Of a DNA stretch of 64,000 nucleotides, positions 17,678 through 26,838 are shown one piece after another. Every line of letters starts with the position of its first letter. Position 1 is the first letter of the stretch. Source of the stretch: an uncultured Acidobacteriota bacterium. Lineage in GTDB: Bacteria > Acidobacteriota > Vicinamibacteria > Fen-336. The position numbers were made by a program, and so were the translations under genes. The stretch covers positions 1 to 64,000 of the forward strand of contig CADEEV010000021.1 of NCBI GenBank assembly GCA_902826455.1, in the 5' to 3' direction. The notes beneath the pieces are model-generated. The model searched no databases and was not told the origin of the DNA. It saw nothing but the letters and a program-made list of their open reading frames with translations.

Positions 17678-19357
17678 TCAGTAGCCGGCGGCGGCCGCGT
17701 CGGGAAAGCGCGCGTCGGCGGCGCCGGCCAGGAAGCCGTCCGGGTCGACCCGGATCGCCTGGCAGCGGCTCGGGTACGGCCACCCGATCGTGACCGTGTG
17801 GCCCTTCGCGCGCAGCAGCGCGAGCGTGTCCGCCGACAGGCCGTTCGTCTCCACGAGGATCTCGTCGGGGAGCCACTGGTGATGGACGCGCGGGGCCTCG
17901 ACCGCCGCGCGCACGTTCATCCCGAAGTCCACGACGTTCAGCAGCACCTGGAGCACGGTGTTGATGATGCGCCGCCCCCCGGCCGCGCCCAGGGTCATGA
18001 AGAGCTTCCCGTCCTTCACGACGATCGCCGGCGTCATGCTCGAGGTCATGCGCTTGCCGGGCGCCGCCAGGTTCGCGGGCGTGCCCACGAGGCCGGTGGC
18101 GTCGGTGAGGCCCGGGCCCGCGTTGAAGTCGCCCATCTCGTTGTTGAGCAGGAAGCCGGCGCCGGGCACGAGGTACTTCGAGCCGTAGTCGTCCTCGAGG
18201 GTGTAGGTGAGCGCGACCGCGTTGCGCTCCTCGTCCACGACGCTCACGTGGGTCGTGTCGTTGCTCTCGGTCGGCCACTCGAAGCGATCGGGGGCCGACG
18301 TCGAGGCGTGGTCGGGGCGGATGCTGCGGCGCAGGCCCGCCGCGTACTCCTTCGACACGAGCCGCTCGACGGGGATGCCGGCGTTGAAGTCGGGATCGCC
18401 CACGTAGCGGGCGCGATCGGCGTAGGCCCGGCGCATGGCCTCGGCCACGAGGTGCAGCGTCGCGGCCGAGCCGAAGCCGCTCGCCGCCAGGTCGTCCTTC
18501 TCCAGGATGTTCAGCATCTCGAGGAGGGCGATGCCGCCCGAGCTGGGCGGCGGCATGCTGAGGATCTCGTAGCCGCGGTAGCTGCCGCGGACAGGAACGC
18601 GCGCCTTCGGCGCGTAGGCCTTGAGATCGGCCTCGGTGACGAGGCCGTGACGCGCCTTCATCTCGGCGACGATGAGCCGCGCGGTCTCGCCCTCGTAGAA
18701 GCCGGCTGGACCGTCGGCGGCGATGCGCTCCAGGGTGCGCGCGAGATCAGGCTGCTTCAGGACGTCGCCCGCGGCGTACGGCGTGCCGGCCTTCGTGAAC
18801 TGGGCGACGGTCGCCTCCGAGCGGCCGAAGTCCGCCCGCACGCCGGCCAGGTTGCGGGCGAGCCAGTCGGAAACGACGAAGCCGTCGCGCGCGAGGGCGA
18901 TGGCCGGCGCCAGGAGCTTCGGCCATGGCAGGCGGCCGTGCTCGCGCCACGCCCTGTGCAGGCCGGCCACCGTGCCCGGCACGCCCACCGAGAGGGCGCT
19001 CTCGTGGTGGCGGTCGGAGTCGTAGCGCCCGTCCACGAGGAACATCGTGGCCGTGGCCGCCGCCGGCGCCTGTTCGCGGAAGTCGTAGGCCACGCTCTCG
19101 CCCGAGGCGCCGCGGAACAGCAGGAAGCCGCCGCCGCCGATGTTGCCGGCGTTCGGATGCACCACCGCGAGGGCGAACGCCGTCGCGACGGCGGCATCCA
19201 CGGCGTTGCCGCCGTCGCGCAGGACCCGGGCGCCCACGGCCGACCCCAGGGCGTCGGCCGTCGCGACCATGCCGTGGCGATGGCGCACGGGCTCGCCGGT
19301 GGTCTGGAGCGGCGGAGAGGCGAGGGCGAAGGAGAGTAGGACGAGCGCTGCGTGCAT
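17678..19357 (-). CDS. ggt: Gamma-glutamyltransferase
   Basis: A 559-residue periplasmic Ntn-hydrolase that hydrolyses or transfers gamma-glutamyl groups from glutathione and related peptides. The signal peptide is MHAALVLLSFALASPP. GNAVDAAVATAFALAVVHP lies near residue 50, and the autoprocessing site NDTTHVSVVD gives Thr368 as the new N-terminal nucleophile of the small subunit. SMPPPSSGGIALLEML precedes it, and the late GAAGGRRIINTVLQV completes the active site. The thioredoxin-like gene follows 20 nt downstream on the same strand. Confidence 0.95.
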   Translation of the reverse strand: MHAALVLLSFALASPPLQTTGEPVRHRHGMVATADALGSAVGARVLRDGGNAVDAAVATAFALAVVHPNAGNIGGGGFLLFRGASGESVAYDFREQAPAAATATMFLVDGRYDSDRHHESALSVGVPGTVAGLHRAWREHGRLPWPKLLAPAIALARDGFVVSDWLARNLAGVRADFGRSEATVAQFTKAGTPYAAGDVLKQPDLARTLERIAADGPAGFYEGETARLIVAEMKARHGLVTEADLKAYAPKARVPVRGSYRGYEILSMPPPSSGGIALLEMLNILEKDDLAASGFGSAATLHLVAEAMRRAYADRARYVGDPDFNAGIPVERLVSKEYAAGLRRSIRPDHASTSAPDRFEWPTESNDTTHVSVVDEERNAVALTYTLEDDYGSKYLVPGAGFLLNNEMGDFNAGPGLTDATGLVGTPANLAAPGKRMTSSMTPAIVVKDGKLFMTLGAAGGRRIINTVLQVLLNVVDFGMNVRAAVEAPRVHHQWLPDEILVETNGLSADTLALLRAKGHTVTIGWPYPSRCQAIRVDPDGFLAGAADARFPDAAAAGY

Positions 19358-19418
19358 CGGGCCTCCGGAGGCGGAAGGCTAGCATGCTAGGCTTCGCTCC
19401 TTCGTCACGGAGGTGCCC

Positions 19419-20792
19419 GTGCTGGTTTCCGCCCTGCTCCTGGCCGCCGCGCTCGACACGCCCCGCACGCTGCGCGTCGACTACTTCCACACCGGCTCGT
19501 CGGCGGAGGAGCGCTTCAGCCTCGACGCTCTCGTGCTCGAGGGGCCCTGGCCCGGTCCGCCCGACAAGCGTCTCGACACCACGAACTTCGGCAAGTACCT
19601 CTTCGAGGTCGCGGACGCGAAGAGCGGGACGCTGCTCTACTCGCGCGGCTTCGCGAGCGTCTTCGGGGAATGGGAGACGACCCCGGAGGCGAACGTGAGG
19701 GCCCGGACCTTCCACGAGTCCCTGCGCTTTCCGGAGCCCGCGGGCCCGGTGGAGATCCGGCTCAAGAAGCGCGGAGCGCGCAACGAGTTCCGCGAGATCT
19801 GGACGACGCTCGTGGATCCCCAGGCGCCCGACGTCGACCGGACGGGGCCCTCCAGGGCGGCGAAGGCGTGGTCCGTGTTCCACAGCGGGCCGAGCGCCGA
19901 CAAGGTCGACCTGCTGCTCATGGGCGACGGCTACACGGCGGCCGAGATGGACAAGTGGCACGCCGACGCGAAGCGGCTGACCGAGATTCTGTTCGCGGCC
20001 TCGCCCTTCAAGGAGCGCCGGAGCGACTTCAACGTCTGGGCTCTCGACACGCCTTCGGAGGAGAGCGGCGTCGCGCGGCCCTCCGACGGCGTCTACCGCC
20101 GCTCCGCCCTGGGCGCCGCGTACGACGCGTTCGGCTCGGAGCGCTACGTCCTCGCCCTCGACAACAAGCGTCTGCGCGAGGCCGCGGCGGCCGTGCCGTA
20201 CGAGTTCATCGAGATCGTCGTGAACGACCGGAAATACGGCGGCGGCGGGATCCACAACCTGTACGCCACGGTCTCGGCGGACAACGCGTTCACGCCTTAC
20301 GTCTTCGTCCACGAGTTCGGCCACCACTTCGCCGGTCTCGCCGACGAGTACTACACCTCGGCGAACGCGTACGAGGCGGCCCAGGACCGGCCGGAGCCCT
20401 GGGAGGCGAACGCCACCGCCGATCCCCAGGCCGCGAAGTGGCGCGACCTCGTGGCTCCCGGGACGGCGCTGCCGACCGTCTGGCCCAAGGCCGAGTTCGA
20501 GGCCCTCGAGCACGACATCCAGGCCCGACGCCGGAAGATCCGGGCCGACAAGCGGCCCGAGGCCGAGATGGAGGCGCTGTTCAAGGAGGAGCTCGGCAAG
20601 ACCACCGCGCTGCTCAACAACGGGCCCCACGCGGACAAGGTCGGCGCCTTCGAGGGCTGCATGTACGAAGCGAAGGGCTACTACCGGCCCCGGGCCGACT
20701 GCATCATGTTCACCCGCGACGAGGTGGGTTTCTGCCCCGTCTGCCGCCGCGCCATCGAGCGGGTGATCGGGCTCTACGCGAAGACGCCCTGA
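19419..20792 (+). CDS. Secreted M64-family (IgA peptidase-like) metallopeptidase
   Basis: About 457 residues. A short signal peptide (VLVSALLLAAALDTP) precedes an N-terminal beta domain and the M64 peptidase domain. The zinc site HEFGHHFAGLADEYYT begins at His298; VDLLLMGDGYTAAEMDKWH and GGGGIHNLYATVSADN are further M64 marks. I prefer the GTG at 19419 because GGAGG (19409-19413) lies five bases upstream; an in-frame GTG at 19413 overlaps that site. Despite the family name (after Clostridium ramosum IgA protease), environmental homologues have unknown substrates. Confidence 0.88.
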   Translation: MLVSALLLAAALDTPRTLRVDYFHTGSSAEERFSLDALVLEGPWPGPPDKRLDTTNFGKYLFEVADAKSGTLLYSRGFASVFGEWETTPEANVRARTFHESLRFPEPAGPVEIRLKKRGARNEFREIWTTLVDPQAPDVDRTGPSRAAKAWSVFHSGPSADKVDLLLMGDGYTAAEMDKWHADAKRLTEILFAASPFKERRSDFNVWALDTPSEESGVARPSDGVYRRSALGAAYDAFGSERYVLALDNKRLREAAAAVPYEFIEIVVNDRKYGGGGIHNLYATVSADNAFTPYVFVHEFGHHFAGLADEYYTSANAYEAAQDRPEPWEANATADPQAAKWRDLVAPGTALPTVWPKAEFEALEHDIQARRRKIRADKRPEAEMEALFKEELGKTTALLNNGPHADKVGAFEGCMYEAKGYYRPRADCIMFTRDEVGFCPVCRRAIERVIGLYAKTP

Positions 20793-20828
20793 ACCTGAGG
20801 GCCCGTACCCTCGTCATATACTGTCCGG

Positions 20829-21527
20829 GTGACGAAAGCGGTCCTCAAGAAGCAGGCGGGGCGGGTCTGGAACGAGTGGGTGCGCCCGCTCCTGGTCCTG
20901 ATCCTCGTCCTCGGCTCGCTGCGCTCCGCCGTGGCCGACTGGAACGACGTCCCGAGCCGGTCCATGGAGCCGACGATCCTGCCGGGCGACCGTATTTTCG
21001 TGAACAAGCTGGCCTACGACCTCAAGATTCCCTTCAGCACCGTGCGCCTGATGCACTGGGGCGACCCCCAGCGCGGCGACATCGTGGTGTTGTGGTCGCC
21101 CTACGACGGCAAGCGCCTGGTGAAGCGGGTGGTGGCGATCCCGGGCGACCTGATCGAGGCCAAGGGCCACCGCCTGACGCTGAACGGGAAGCCGGCCCAG
21201 TACGCCCCCTTCACCGACGAGGCCCGCAACTCGGCCGACCTGTCCGGCGTCGAGGCCACCGTCATGGCCATCGAGACGGTCGACGGCCGCAGCCACGCCG
21301 TCATGGCCGACTCGTTCCAGGGCCTCGGGGCCTCCTTCGCCCCCGTCACGGTCCCGGCCGGCAAGTACTTCCTGATGGGCGACCACCGGGACGACAGCTT
21401 CGACTCCCGTTTCTGGGGCTTCGCCGACCGGACGCAGATCGTCGGCAAGGCCTCGGCCGTGGCCCTTTCCTTCGATTTCGGGGCCTGGCGGCCCCGCTGG
21501 AAGCGCTTCTTTTCGCCGCTTTCCTGA
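20829..21527 (+). CDS. lepB: Type I signal peptidase (first copy)
   Basis: A 232-residue inner-membrane serine peptidase that removes Sec signal peptides. One membrane helix at residues about 20-37 is followed by the catalytic Ser45 in PSRSMEPTILPGD and the general base Lys100 in VKRVVAIPGD; MGDHRDDSFDSRFWG is box E. The start is GTG at 20829. TATACT (20817-20822) lies only six bases before it with no Shine-Dalgarno, so the transcript may be leaderless. A second, more divergent copy lies at 36925-37647. Confidence 0.93.
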   Translation: MTKAVLKKQAGRVWNEWVRPLLVLILVLGSLRSAVADWNDVPSRSMEPTILPGDRIFVNKLAYDLKIPFSTVRLMHWGDPQRGDIVVLWSPYDGKRLVKRVVAIPGDLIEAKGHRLTLNGKPAQYAPFTDEARNSADLSGVEATVMAIETVDGRSHAVMADSFQGLGASFAPVTVPAGKYFLMGDHRDDSFDSRFWGFADRTQIVGKASAVALSFDFGAWRPRWKRFFSPLS

Positions 21528-21600
21528 ACGTTTGGCCTCGTGGTAGGCTCCTCGGATCTGTTAGCGCCTGCCCTCCCAGGTGCCCGCAGTCGGGGGATCC

Positions 21601-22512
21601 GTGCTCGACAACGCGTTACCGACTTCGTTCGCCGAGTTGTCTCGAATCGGCAGCGAGTCGCGACTGGACCAGGGGGCCTACCTCTGGCGCGAGGGCGATC
21701 CGGGCGACCACGTCGTGCTGCTCCTCGAAGGCTTTCTCGAGGTCACCCACAACACCCCTGAAGGACAGACCGTCGTCCTGCGGACCCAGGAGACGGGCGC
21801 GATCGTCGGCGAGATCGCGGCCCTCGACGGGCGCCCGCGCTCGGCCACCGTGCGGGCCAGCACGCCGTGCCGGATCGTGCGCATTCCCGCCCCGGCCTTC
21901 CGCGAGGTGCTGCACCGCCGCGCCGACATCCTCGAGGATCTCTACTGGATGCAGGTCGAGCGCGTCCGCAGCCTGACGCGCCAGGTCACCCAGACCCACG
22001 ACCGCGCCATCACCGACCCGCTCACCCATCTCTACAACTACGGGTTCTTCCGCGAGCGTCTCGGCCTCGAGCTGGAGCGCGCGCGCAAGACGGGCGACAA
22101 TCTGGCGCTGATCATGTTCGACATCGATCACTTCAAGCACTTCAACGACGTCCACGGCCACCAGGACGGCAACACCGTGCTGTGCACGGTCGCCGACATC
22201 CTGCGCACGTCGGGGCGGCGCGGCGACATCGTGGCGCGCTACGGCGGCGAGGAGTTCGTGGTGCTGCTCTACGGCGCCACCCGCGACGAGGCCGCGCGCT
22301 TCGCCGACTCGGCCCGCGTCTCGATCGCGTCGCACCCCTTCGCCGGCGGCGAGACCCAGCCCATGGGGCGCGTGACGGTGTCGGGCGGCGTCGCGGCCTT
22401 TCCCTCCGACGCCTCCGGAGACGAGGCTCTCATCAAGGCCGCCGACGCGCGCCTCTACCGCGCGAAGGAGCTCGGGCGCGACCGCATCGTGTCCGTGACC
22501 GTGAACAACTGA
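21601..22512 (+). CDS. Diguanylate cyclase with cyclic-nucleotide-binding domain
   Basis: About 303 residues. A CAP-ED cyclic-nucleotide-binding domain (residues about 8-120, with GDPGDHVVLLLEGFLEV and GAIVGEIAALDGRPRSATVRA) is fused to a GGDEF domain with an intact GGEEF signature. An RxxD inhibitory site (RRGD) lies five residues before it, so the enzyme should make c-di-GMP with product feedback. There is no membrane segment. I choose the GTG at 21601, with GGGGGA just upstream, over an in-frame GTG at 21580 that lacks a ribosome site. The stop overlaps the next gene by one base (TGATG). The PilZ-like protein at 36191 is a possible receptor for the product. Confidence 0.88.
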   Translation: MLDNALPTSFAELSRIGSESRLDQGAYLWREGDPGDHVVLLLEGFLEVTHNTPEGQTVVLRTQETGAIVGEIAALDGRPRSATVRASTPCRIVRIPAPAFREVLHRRADILEDLYWMQVERVRSLTRQVTQTHDRAITDPLTHLYNYGFFRERLGLELERARKTGDNLALIMFDIDHFKHFNDVHGHQDGNTVLCTVADILRTSGRRGDIVARYGGEEFVVLLYGATRDEAARFADSARVSIASHPFAGGETQPMGRVTVSGGVAAFPSDASGDEALIKAADARLYRAKELGRDRIVSVTVNN

Positions 22513-23177
22513 TGCGGCTCGCGGGCGCGCTCCTCCTCGCCCTCGCCGTGAGCGTCACGGCCCGGGCCGAGACGGCCCCCTTCCTGACCCTGGACGCCGC
22601 CCTCGCTCCCGCGCCCGGCTTCGTGCCCGAGGCCGCGCCGCGTCGGCTCGTGATCCTCGACGACGGCATCGTCTACGTCGGCGGCTCGCGCCACGTGGCC
22701 ACCGGCCGGCTCGAGAAGAGCGAGCTGAAGGCGATCGAGAAGCGCCTCGAGAAGATCCGCAAGCAGGGCGGCGCCTCGGGCGCCGTGACGTTCGGCGACG
22801 GGAGCGCGCGCTATCACCTCGTCGTCGCCAAGGGCCCGGGCCTCGACGTCACCACGAGCGGCGATCCCGAGGCGGCGCCGTTCAACCTGAGGCTGCTGGC
22901 CGCCCTCGTCGCCGACCTCGCGGCCTTCGGACATCCCTCGCTGCACCCTTATGCGCCGGCGTTCTACGCCGTGAAGGCGAGCGAGGGCACGCTGGCCGGC
23001 GGCTGCCGGTTCTGGAGCCTGCCGGTCTCCCTGGAGCAGAGTCTCGCGTCGCCCCAGCCGCTCTCGGGCGAGGCGGCCTCCGACTGGCCGACGGGCGCCG
23101 TCGCGTCGTCGGTCTGCATGAACGACAAGACCTACGTCGTGACGCTGCGGCCGCTCCTGCCCGGCGAACGCCCGTAG
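22512..23177 (+). CDS. Secreted hypothetical protein
   Basis: 221 residues with a clear signal peptide (MRLAGALLLALAVSVTARAE). The mature part holds a basic helix (KAIEKRLEKIRKQGG), a DVTTSGDPEAAPFN stretch and two cysteines far apart (GGCRFWSL and SSVCMNDKT) that could form a disulphide. I do not recognise the family. It begins on the last base of the diguanylate cyclase stop codon (TGATG), so the two are translationally coupled, which links it loosely to c-di-GMP signalling. The rho promoter follows directly. Confidence 0.7.
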   Translation: MRLAGALLLALAVSVTARAETAPFLTLDAALAPAPGFVPEAAPRRLVILDDGIVYVGGSRHVATGRLEKSELKAIEKRLEKIRKQGGASGAVTFGDGSARYHLVVAKGPGLDVTTSGDPEAAPFNLRLLAALVADLAAFGHPSLHPYAPAFYAVKASEGTLAGGCRFWSLPVSLEQSLASPQPLSGEAASDWPTGAVASSVCMNDKTYVVTLRPLLPGERP

Positions 23178-23187
23178 TATTTCGGCC

Positions 23188-23218
23188 TTGACCTGCAAAA
23201 CTGGACCCGTGCTATAGT
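23188..23218 (+). promoter_or_regulatory. Candidate promoter of rho
   Basis: TTGACC (23188-23193) and TATAGT (23213-23218) are separated by 19 nt; reading the -10 two bases earlier gives the usual 17-nt spacing but a poorer hexamer. It lies just after the preceding stop codon and before the GGAGG that serves the short leader ORF ahead of rho. Confidence 0.55.
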
Positions 23219-23236
23219 CGCGACTGGAGGACGACG

Positions 23237-23269
23237 ATGACCGTTTCGCGGTGGGCGAGCCGCCCATGA
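23237..23269 (+). CDS. Putative 10-codon leader peptide upstream of rho
   Basis: ATG at 23237 is preceded by a strong GGAGG (23226-23230, six-base gap) and encodes MTVSRWASRP before TGA at 23267-23269. That TGA overlaps an in-frame rho ATG at 23266 as ATGA, the coupling geometry used by many genes here. The rho ATG has no good ribosome site of its own, so rho translation may depend on this short frame. Enterobacterial rho also has a leader region tied to autoregulation; homology to it is not claimed. Confidence 0.4.
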   Translation: MTVSRWASRP

Positions 23270-24540
23270 GGCATGGCTCGCGGCACTCGCGGCGCCATCG
23301 CAACCCCCACAGGCAAGACCGGCCCAACGGACCCCAACAGCCGAACCAGGGGCCGCGAGGACCGAGGGATCCCAGACAAGCCCCCATCCCGACGACGGGT
23401 CCGACCTCGGATGCTTCCGGAGTCGCCGAGTTGGCCGAAGGGCAGGGCGGGTTCCTGAGGCAGGTCGCCCAGAACTACCTACCGCACCGCGACGACGTTC
23501 TCATTCCGGCGTCGATTGCCCGCGATTTCGGGCTGCGAGACGGTGTGGAGGTTCAGGGCATTGCTCGTGACGGTGGTGGCGGGCGTCGCACACTCGTAGA
23601 AGTCCAGAAAGTCATGGGCCTCACTCCGGACGAGGCGCGTGCCCTTCCGCACTTCCAGGACCTCGTGTCCATCAACCCGAACGAGGCCTTCCGTCTGGCG
23701 CCGCCGGACCAGCCGGCCGAGACGAGCCTGCGCGTGATCGACCTGATCGCGCCGATCGGCCGCGGCCAGCGCGGCCTCATCGTCTCCCCGCCCAAGGCGG
23801 GCAAGACGACGCTGCTCGAGCACCTGGGCCGCGCCATCTCCACCCACCACCCCGAGACCCACCTCATCCTCCTGCTCATCGACGAGCGGCCGGAGGAGGT
23901 GACGCACTTCCGGCGCGCCGTGCAGGCCGAGGTGCTCGCGTCGTCGTCGGACTCGGCTGCCGACGCCCACATCCGTCTCGCCCGCCTCGCCATGGAGCGC
24001 TCGAAGCGCCTCGTGGAGTCCGGGCGCCACGTGGTGATCCTGCTCGACTCCCTCACGCGTCTCGGCCGCGCCTCGAACCGCGAGATGGGGCCCGGCGGCC
24101 GCACCATGTCGGGCGGCGTCGACAACCGCGCGCTGCTCTTCCCGCGTCAGTTCTTCGGCGCGGCCCGCAACTGCGAGGGCAGCGGCAGCCTGACGATCCT
24201 GGCCACGGCCCTGATCGACACCGGCAGCCGCATGGACGAGGTGATCTTCCAGGAGTTCAAGGGCACCGGGAACATGGAGCTCATCCTCGACCGTTCGATC
24301 GCGGATCGCCGTGTCTTCCCGGCCGTGGACGTGCTGAAGTCCGGCACGCGCCGCGAAGAGCTGCTGTGCTCGCCCGAGGAGCTCTCGAAGCGGCACCTGC
24401 TGCGGCGCGCCCTGGCCGATCTCTCCACGGTCGAGGCCGCGCAGTTCCTGATCGACAAGATCAACAAGACCCCGTCGAACGCCGCGTTCCTGGGAGCCCT
24501 CGTGGCGCCCTCGGCGGCGGCGGCCCGCCGCTTCCGCTAG
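23266..24540 (+). CDS. rho: Transcription termination factor Rho
   Basis: A hexameric RNA helicase of about 424 residues that ends transcription. After a basic, polar, low-complexity N-terminus (residues 1-60, rich in Arg, Pro, Gln, Asn, His) comes the RNA-binding cold-shock-like domain (PHRDDVLIPASIARDFGLRDG). The ATPase core has the Walker A SPPKAGKTTLLEH, then VILLDSLTRLGRASN and GGVDNRALLFPRQFFGAARN. The usual helical Rho_N domain is not evident. The start could be the GTG at 23251 or this ATG; I prefer the ATG because of the ATGA coupling to the leader. The TAG interlocks with the opposing gene's stop (24537-24540). Confidence 0.95.
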   Translation: MRHGSRHSRRHRNPHRQDRPNGPQQPNQGPRGPRDPRQAPIPTTGPTSDASGVAELAEGQGGFLRQVAQNYLPHRDDVLIPASIARDFGLRDGVEVQGIARDGGGGRRTLVEVQKVMGLTPDEARALPHFQDLVSINPNEAFRLAPPDQPAETSLRVIDLIAPIGRGQRGLIVSPPKAGKTTLLEHLGRAISTHHPETHLILLLIDERPEEVTHFRRAVQAEVLASSSDSAADAHIRLARLAMERSKRLVESGRHVVILLDSLTRLGRASNREMGPGGRTMSGGVDNRALLFPRQFFGAARNCEGSGSLTILATALIDTGSRMDEVIFQEFKGTGNMELILDRSIADRRVFPAVDVLKSGTRREELLCSPEELSKRHLLRRALADLSTVEAAQFLIDKINKTPSNAAFLGALVAPSAAAARRFR

Positions 24541-26027
24541 GGCGCCGGCCGGATCTCGGCGGCCAGGATGTAGCCGTCCGCGCGCGGCCGCCAGCTGTAG
24601 CCCTTGCGCACGCCGTACACGTCCTCGTCGAAGTAGAGCGGCACGATCGGCAGCTGCTGCATCGCCGCCGCCATGATCTGCATGAGGGCGGCCACGCGCA
24701 GCTCGGGCTGGTCGGACTCCATGCTCGTCTGGAGCGCCCGCGCGAAGGGCGCGGCCGCCGCTCCCGGAGCCGTGGCCCCGAACAGCGACCCGTCGGTCGC
24801 GTGCATGGCGGCGCTCAGCATGTCGCTCGCGTCGCCGGTCTCGCAGCCGAAGCGGTTCAGGCTGAAGCTCGCCGCCGCGCCGCTCGCCAGGAAGTCGGCC
24901 TCGCCCTGGCTCACGACCTCGACGCGGATGCCCAGGGGCGCCAGCATGCGCGCCACCGGCTCGCCGGCGCTGCCGGCGGTGCGCCGGGCGTTGAGCTTGA
25001 CGGCGAAGCCGCCGGCCAGGCCCGCCTCGCGCAGCAACGCCCGGGCCTTCTCCACGTCGGGCCGCAGCGGCGGCAGGTCCGGATCGAACCCGAACACGGT
25101 CGGCGGCACGAGCTGGTACGCAGGGACGCCGGGCTCCACGAGCTGAGCCGCGAGCTGGACGCGGTCGATCGCGAGAGACACGGCGCGCCGCACCCGCGGG
25201 TCGCGGAAGGGCCCGTCGCCGCCGAGGTCGAAGCCGAGGAACTTCAGGAACATGCCCGTGCGGCGCACGACCTCGATCGACGCGTCGCTCGCGAGACGCG
25301 CCGCCACGGCCTGCGACCCGAGCATGCCGATCTGGTCCTGGCCGCCGCGCAGCGCGCTCTCGGTGGCTTCGGGGCTCCGGCCGAGGCGCACGACGACGTT
25401 CTCGATCGCCGGCCGCGCGCCCCAGTACCCGTCGAAGCGCGTCATGGCGACGGACTGGCCGCGCTCCCACGAGAGGAACCGGTACGGGCCCGTGCCCACG
25501 GGTTGCGCGGGGTTCGCACGGCCCTGGGGAAGGATCGCGACCAGCGACAGGCGGTTGAGCAGGATCGGCTGGGGCCGTGACGTGCGCAGCTCGACCCGCA
25601 GCGGCGCGAGGGCGCGCACGCTCTCGATGCCCTGGACGTTGATGGCGAGCTGGAGCGTCGGGTCCTGGCGCAGCCGCTCGAACGTGGCGACCACGTCGTC
25701 GGCGCTGAAGGCCCGGCCGTCGTGGAACGTGACGCCAGGGCGCAGCTCGAAGATCCAGGTCAGCGGCGTGGGGCTGAACCAGCGCAAGGCCAGTGCCGGC
25801 TGCAGCTTGAGGTCGGCGTCGCGGCTCACGAGGGGCTCGTAGAAGTTGGCGCCGATCGCCACCTGGGCCTGCAGGTCGCGCACGTGGGGATCGAGGGAGT
25901 CGATCTCGTAGGGAGTCGAGATCCCGAGGGGCGGAGCGCCGGCTTTCCGCGGGCCGCAGCCCGTCGCCGCGAGCAGTGTCCCCAGGGCGACCGCGAGCGG
26001 CGTGAAGCGTCCGTCGAGGCTCAGCAT
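24537..26027 (-). CDS. Peptide/nickel-type ABC substrate-binding lipoprotein (SBP family 5)
   Basis: A 496-residue solute-binding protein of the oligopeptide/dipeptide family. The N-terminus carries a lipobox (LLAATGC, Cys near residue 24), so it should be lipid-anchored. Family marks include EIDSLDPHV, FELRPGVTFHDGRAFSADDVVATFERL and PVGTGPYRFLSWERGQSV. No cognate permease or ATPase is adjacent; it stands alone between rho and an esterase. Given the secreted peptidases in this window, peptide uptake is a reasonable guess for the substrate. The stop interlocks with that of rho on a shared CTAG. Confidence 0.9.
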   Translation of the reverse strand: MLSLDGRFTPLAVALGTLLAATGCGPRKAGAPPLGISTPYEIDSLDPHVRDLQAQVAIGANFYEPLVSRDADLKLQPALALRWFSPTPLTWIFELRPGVTFHDGRAFSADDVVATFERLRQDPTLQLAINVQGIESVRALAPLRVELRTSRPQPILLNRLSLVAILPQGRANPAQPVGTGPYRFLSWERGQSVAMTRFDGYWGARPAIENVVVRLGRSPEATESALRGGQDQIGMLGSQAVAARLASDASIEVVRRTGMFLKFLGFDLGGDGPFRDPRVRRAVSLAIDRVQLAAQLVEPGVPAYQLVPPTVFGFDPDLPPLRPDVEKARALLREAGLAGGFAVKLNARRTAGSAGEPVARMLAPLGIRVEVVSQGEADFLASGAAASFSLNRFGCETGDASDMLSAAMHATDGSLFGATAPGAAAAPFARALQTSMESDQPELRVAALMQIMAAAMQQLPIVPLYFDEDVYGVRKGYSWRPRADGYILAAEIRPAP

Positions 26028-26104
26028 GCGAAGGTCCGGGAATCGTGGGAGTCTATCGCAAGGGCGCGCGGATCGCTTAGAATCCCATCCCCTCGGAGGC
26101 GTCC

Positions 26105-26836
26105 ATGAACCACGAATATCACCGCTGGTACTCTCCTCGCCTGGGCCGCGACATGGGCCTCCACCTGTACGGTCACTACGGTGCGCCGATCCTGGTGTTC
26201 CCCACGAGCGGCGGCGACGAGAACGAATACGCCGGCCAGGGCATGATCGCGGCGCTCGCCCATCACATCGACGCCGGGCGCGTGAAGTTCTTCTGCGTGA
26301 ACTCGATGAACAACGAGAGCTGGTACGACAAGCAGGCCCACCCGCGCCACCGCAGCTACGTCCAGGCCATGTACGACGCGTACATCGCCTTCGAGGTGGC
26401 CCCGTTCATCCGCCACCAGTGCCGGAGCGCCGACATCGGCATCACCACGAGCGGCGCGTCCTTCGGCGGCTATCACGCGGCGAACACGCTGTTCAAGCAC
26501 CCCGAGACGTTCAAGCGCTGCCTGGCGCTCTCCGGGGTCTACGACATCCGCCGCTTCATGGACGGCGACTACGACGACAACTTCTACTTCAACAATCCCG
26601 TCGACTACGTGGCGAACCTGCCCGACGGATACCAGCTCGACCGGCTGCGCGGCTGCGACATCCGCCTCGCGACGGGCACGGGCCCCTACGAGGACTCGGG
26701 CCCGACCTACCAGTTCTCCGACGTCCTCGCGCGCCGTGGCATCCACCACACCGTGGACAACTGGGGGCCCGACGGCGGCCACGACTGGCCGTACTGGAAG
26801 AGGCAGATGAACGAGTACGTCGCGCGGCTCTACTAG
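26105..26836 (+). CDS. Putative esterase (alpha/beta hydrolase)
   Basis: A 243-residue cytoplasmic alpha/beta hydrolase of the putative-esterase (esterase D-like) group. The nucleophile elbow is TSGASFGGYHAAN (Ser119) and the late histidine is His226 in GGHDWPYWK. There is no signal peptide. GGAGG lies eight bases before the ATG. A TAGAAT -10-like hexamer about 25 nt upstream could drive it, although I see no matching -35. Substrate unknown. Confidence 0.82.
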   Translation: MNHEYHRWYSPRLGRDMGLHLYGHYGAPILVFPTSGGDENEYAGQGMIAALAHHIDAGRVKFFCVNSMNNESWYDKQAHPRHRSYVQAMYDAYIAFEVAPFIRHQCRSADIGITTSGASFGGYHAANTLFKHPETFKRCLALSGVYDIRRFMDGDYDDNFYFNNPVDYVANLPDGYQLDRLRGCDIRLATGTGPYEDSGPTYQFSDVLARRGIHHTVDNWGPDGGHDWPYWKRQMNEYVARLY

Positions 26837-26838
26837 CC

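Noticed and set aside
20797-20812. GAGGG/CCCTC hairpin after the M64 gene as an intrinsic terminator
   Set aside because: The stem is five base pairs and no T run follows; it overlaps the region before the lepB -10.
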